Both the position numbers and the translations under genes were made by a program. 6,210 nucleotides of DNA from Desulfobacterales bacterium (GTDB lineage: Bacteria; Desulfobacterota; Desulfobacteria; Desulfobacterales; Desulfobacteraceae): assembly GCA_022361315.1 (NCBI GenBank), contig JAKSBB010001062.1:1-6210 (forward strand), given 5' to 3'. Below, one piece after another: positions 6,080 through 6,210 of this stretch (positions are counted from its first letter, which is position 1; every line of letters starts with the position of its first letter). The notes under the pieces are model-generated. The model was not told the DNA's origin. It made no database searches and saw only the letters and a list, made by a program, of their open reading frames with translations.

Positions 6080-6210
6080 TTATTTTCTGCTGAGATCACC
6101 GGCCAGGGCATAGGTCAGCACCCGGGGGGCCGGATGTGCCGGGGTATGGAACCGCAGTTCTAACGCCCAGCCGTCAAGTGCCTCCGTATCTTTCGGGATA
6201 TCAAAAAAAA
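6080..6210 (-). CDS. C-terminal end of an unidentified protein (runs off the right edge)
   Basis: Reading the minus strand from the edge, a frame stays open for 43 codons and ends in tandem stops TAA (6082-6080) and TAG (6079-6077). The last residues include the segments GWALELRFHT and PRVLTYALAGDLSRK. Codon choice (GCC, CTG, CCG, GTG) matches the other genes here, which supports real coding, and the frame's end sits 56 bp from the convergent PHP stop, a normal gene spacing. I do not recognise the family from this fragment, and no domain or motif can be assigned. Confidence 0.6.
   Translation of the reverse strand, partial: FFDIPKDTEALDGWALELRFHTPAHPAPRVLTYALAGDLSRK

Noticed and set aside
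6060..6104. Inverted repeat GGCCGGTG / CACCGGCC, 29 nt apart, near the PHP and edge-gene stops
   Set aside because: The loop is long, no T-run follows, and the right arm lies inside the coding end of the edge gene; it is not a convincing terminator.
6203..6210. A8 run at the right edge as poly-T terminator or cloning artefact
   Set aside because: It reads as Phe-Phe codons in the open frame of the partial minus-strand gene, with no hairpin next to it.

Overview
This 6.2 kb window carries chromosomal housekeeping genes. They suggest an anaerobic bacterium, most likely a sulfate-reducing Desulfobacterota (Desulfobacterales-like). The reasons are an NfnAB-type iron-sulfur flavoprotein pair, a divergent GTP-PEPCK-family enzyme and an exported FKBP, in DNA of moderate G+C with AT-rich spacers. 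The lineage is inferred from gene content, because no rRNA or other marker gene is present. I see no mobile element, tRNA, rRNA or CRISPR array.

Layout. On the minus strand, 1781 to 1 holds a two-gene operon, nfnA (complete) followed by nfnB (its C-terminal third lies beyond the left edge). A sigma70-like promoter precedes it at 1847-1875, and a small hairpin lies between the genes. The 306-bp divergent spacer 1782-2087 separates it from a plus-strand gene for an exported FkpA/Mip-type FKBP peptidyl-prolyl isomerase (2088-2858). This gene converges on a minus-strand PEP carboxykinase gene (4891-2951), and the two share a strong hairpin terminator at 2862-2890. A second AT-rich divergent spacer (4892-5093) carries a probable pckG promoter flanked by a 9-bp direct repeat. 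It also carries a short upstream ORF with a strong ribosome-binding site whose stop codon overlaps the start of a plus-strand PHP-domain phosphoesterase gene (5094-6023). The right edge holds the last 43 codons of an unidentified minus-strand gene.

How the genes fit together. NfnAB is expected to couple NADH, ferredoxin and NADP(H) pools. PEPCK links the C4 acids of the citric-acid cycle to PEP for gluconeogenesis. Both are central carbon and redox functions typical of an anaerobe growing on organic acids. The FKBP is an envelope folding factor. The PHP enzyme probably acts on nucleotides or RNA ends. Apart from nfnA-nfnB and the leader ORF-PHP pair, the genes look like independent transcription units.

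The most notable point is that the PEPCK keeps the catalytic residues of the GTP family but has lost the canonical FLWPGFGEN guanine-binding loop, so its phosphate donor cannot be assumed. I found no convincing undescribed multi-gene system.
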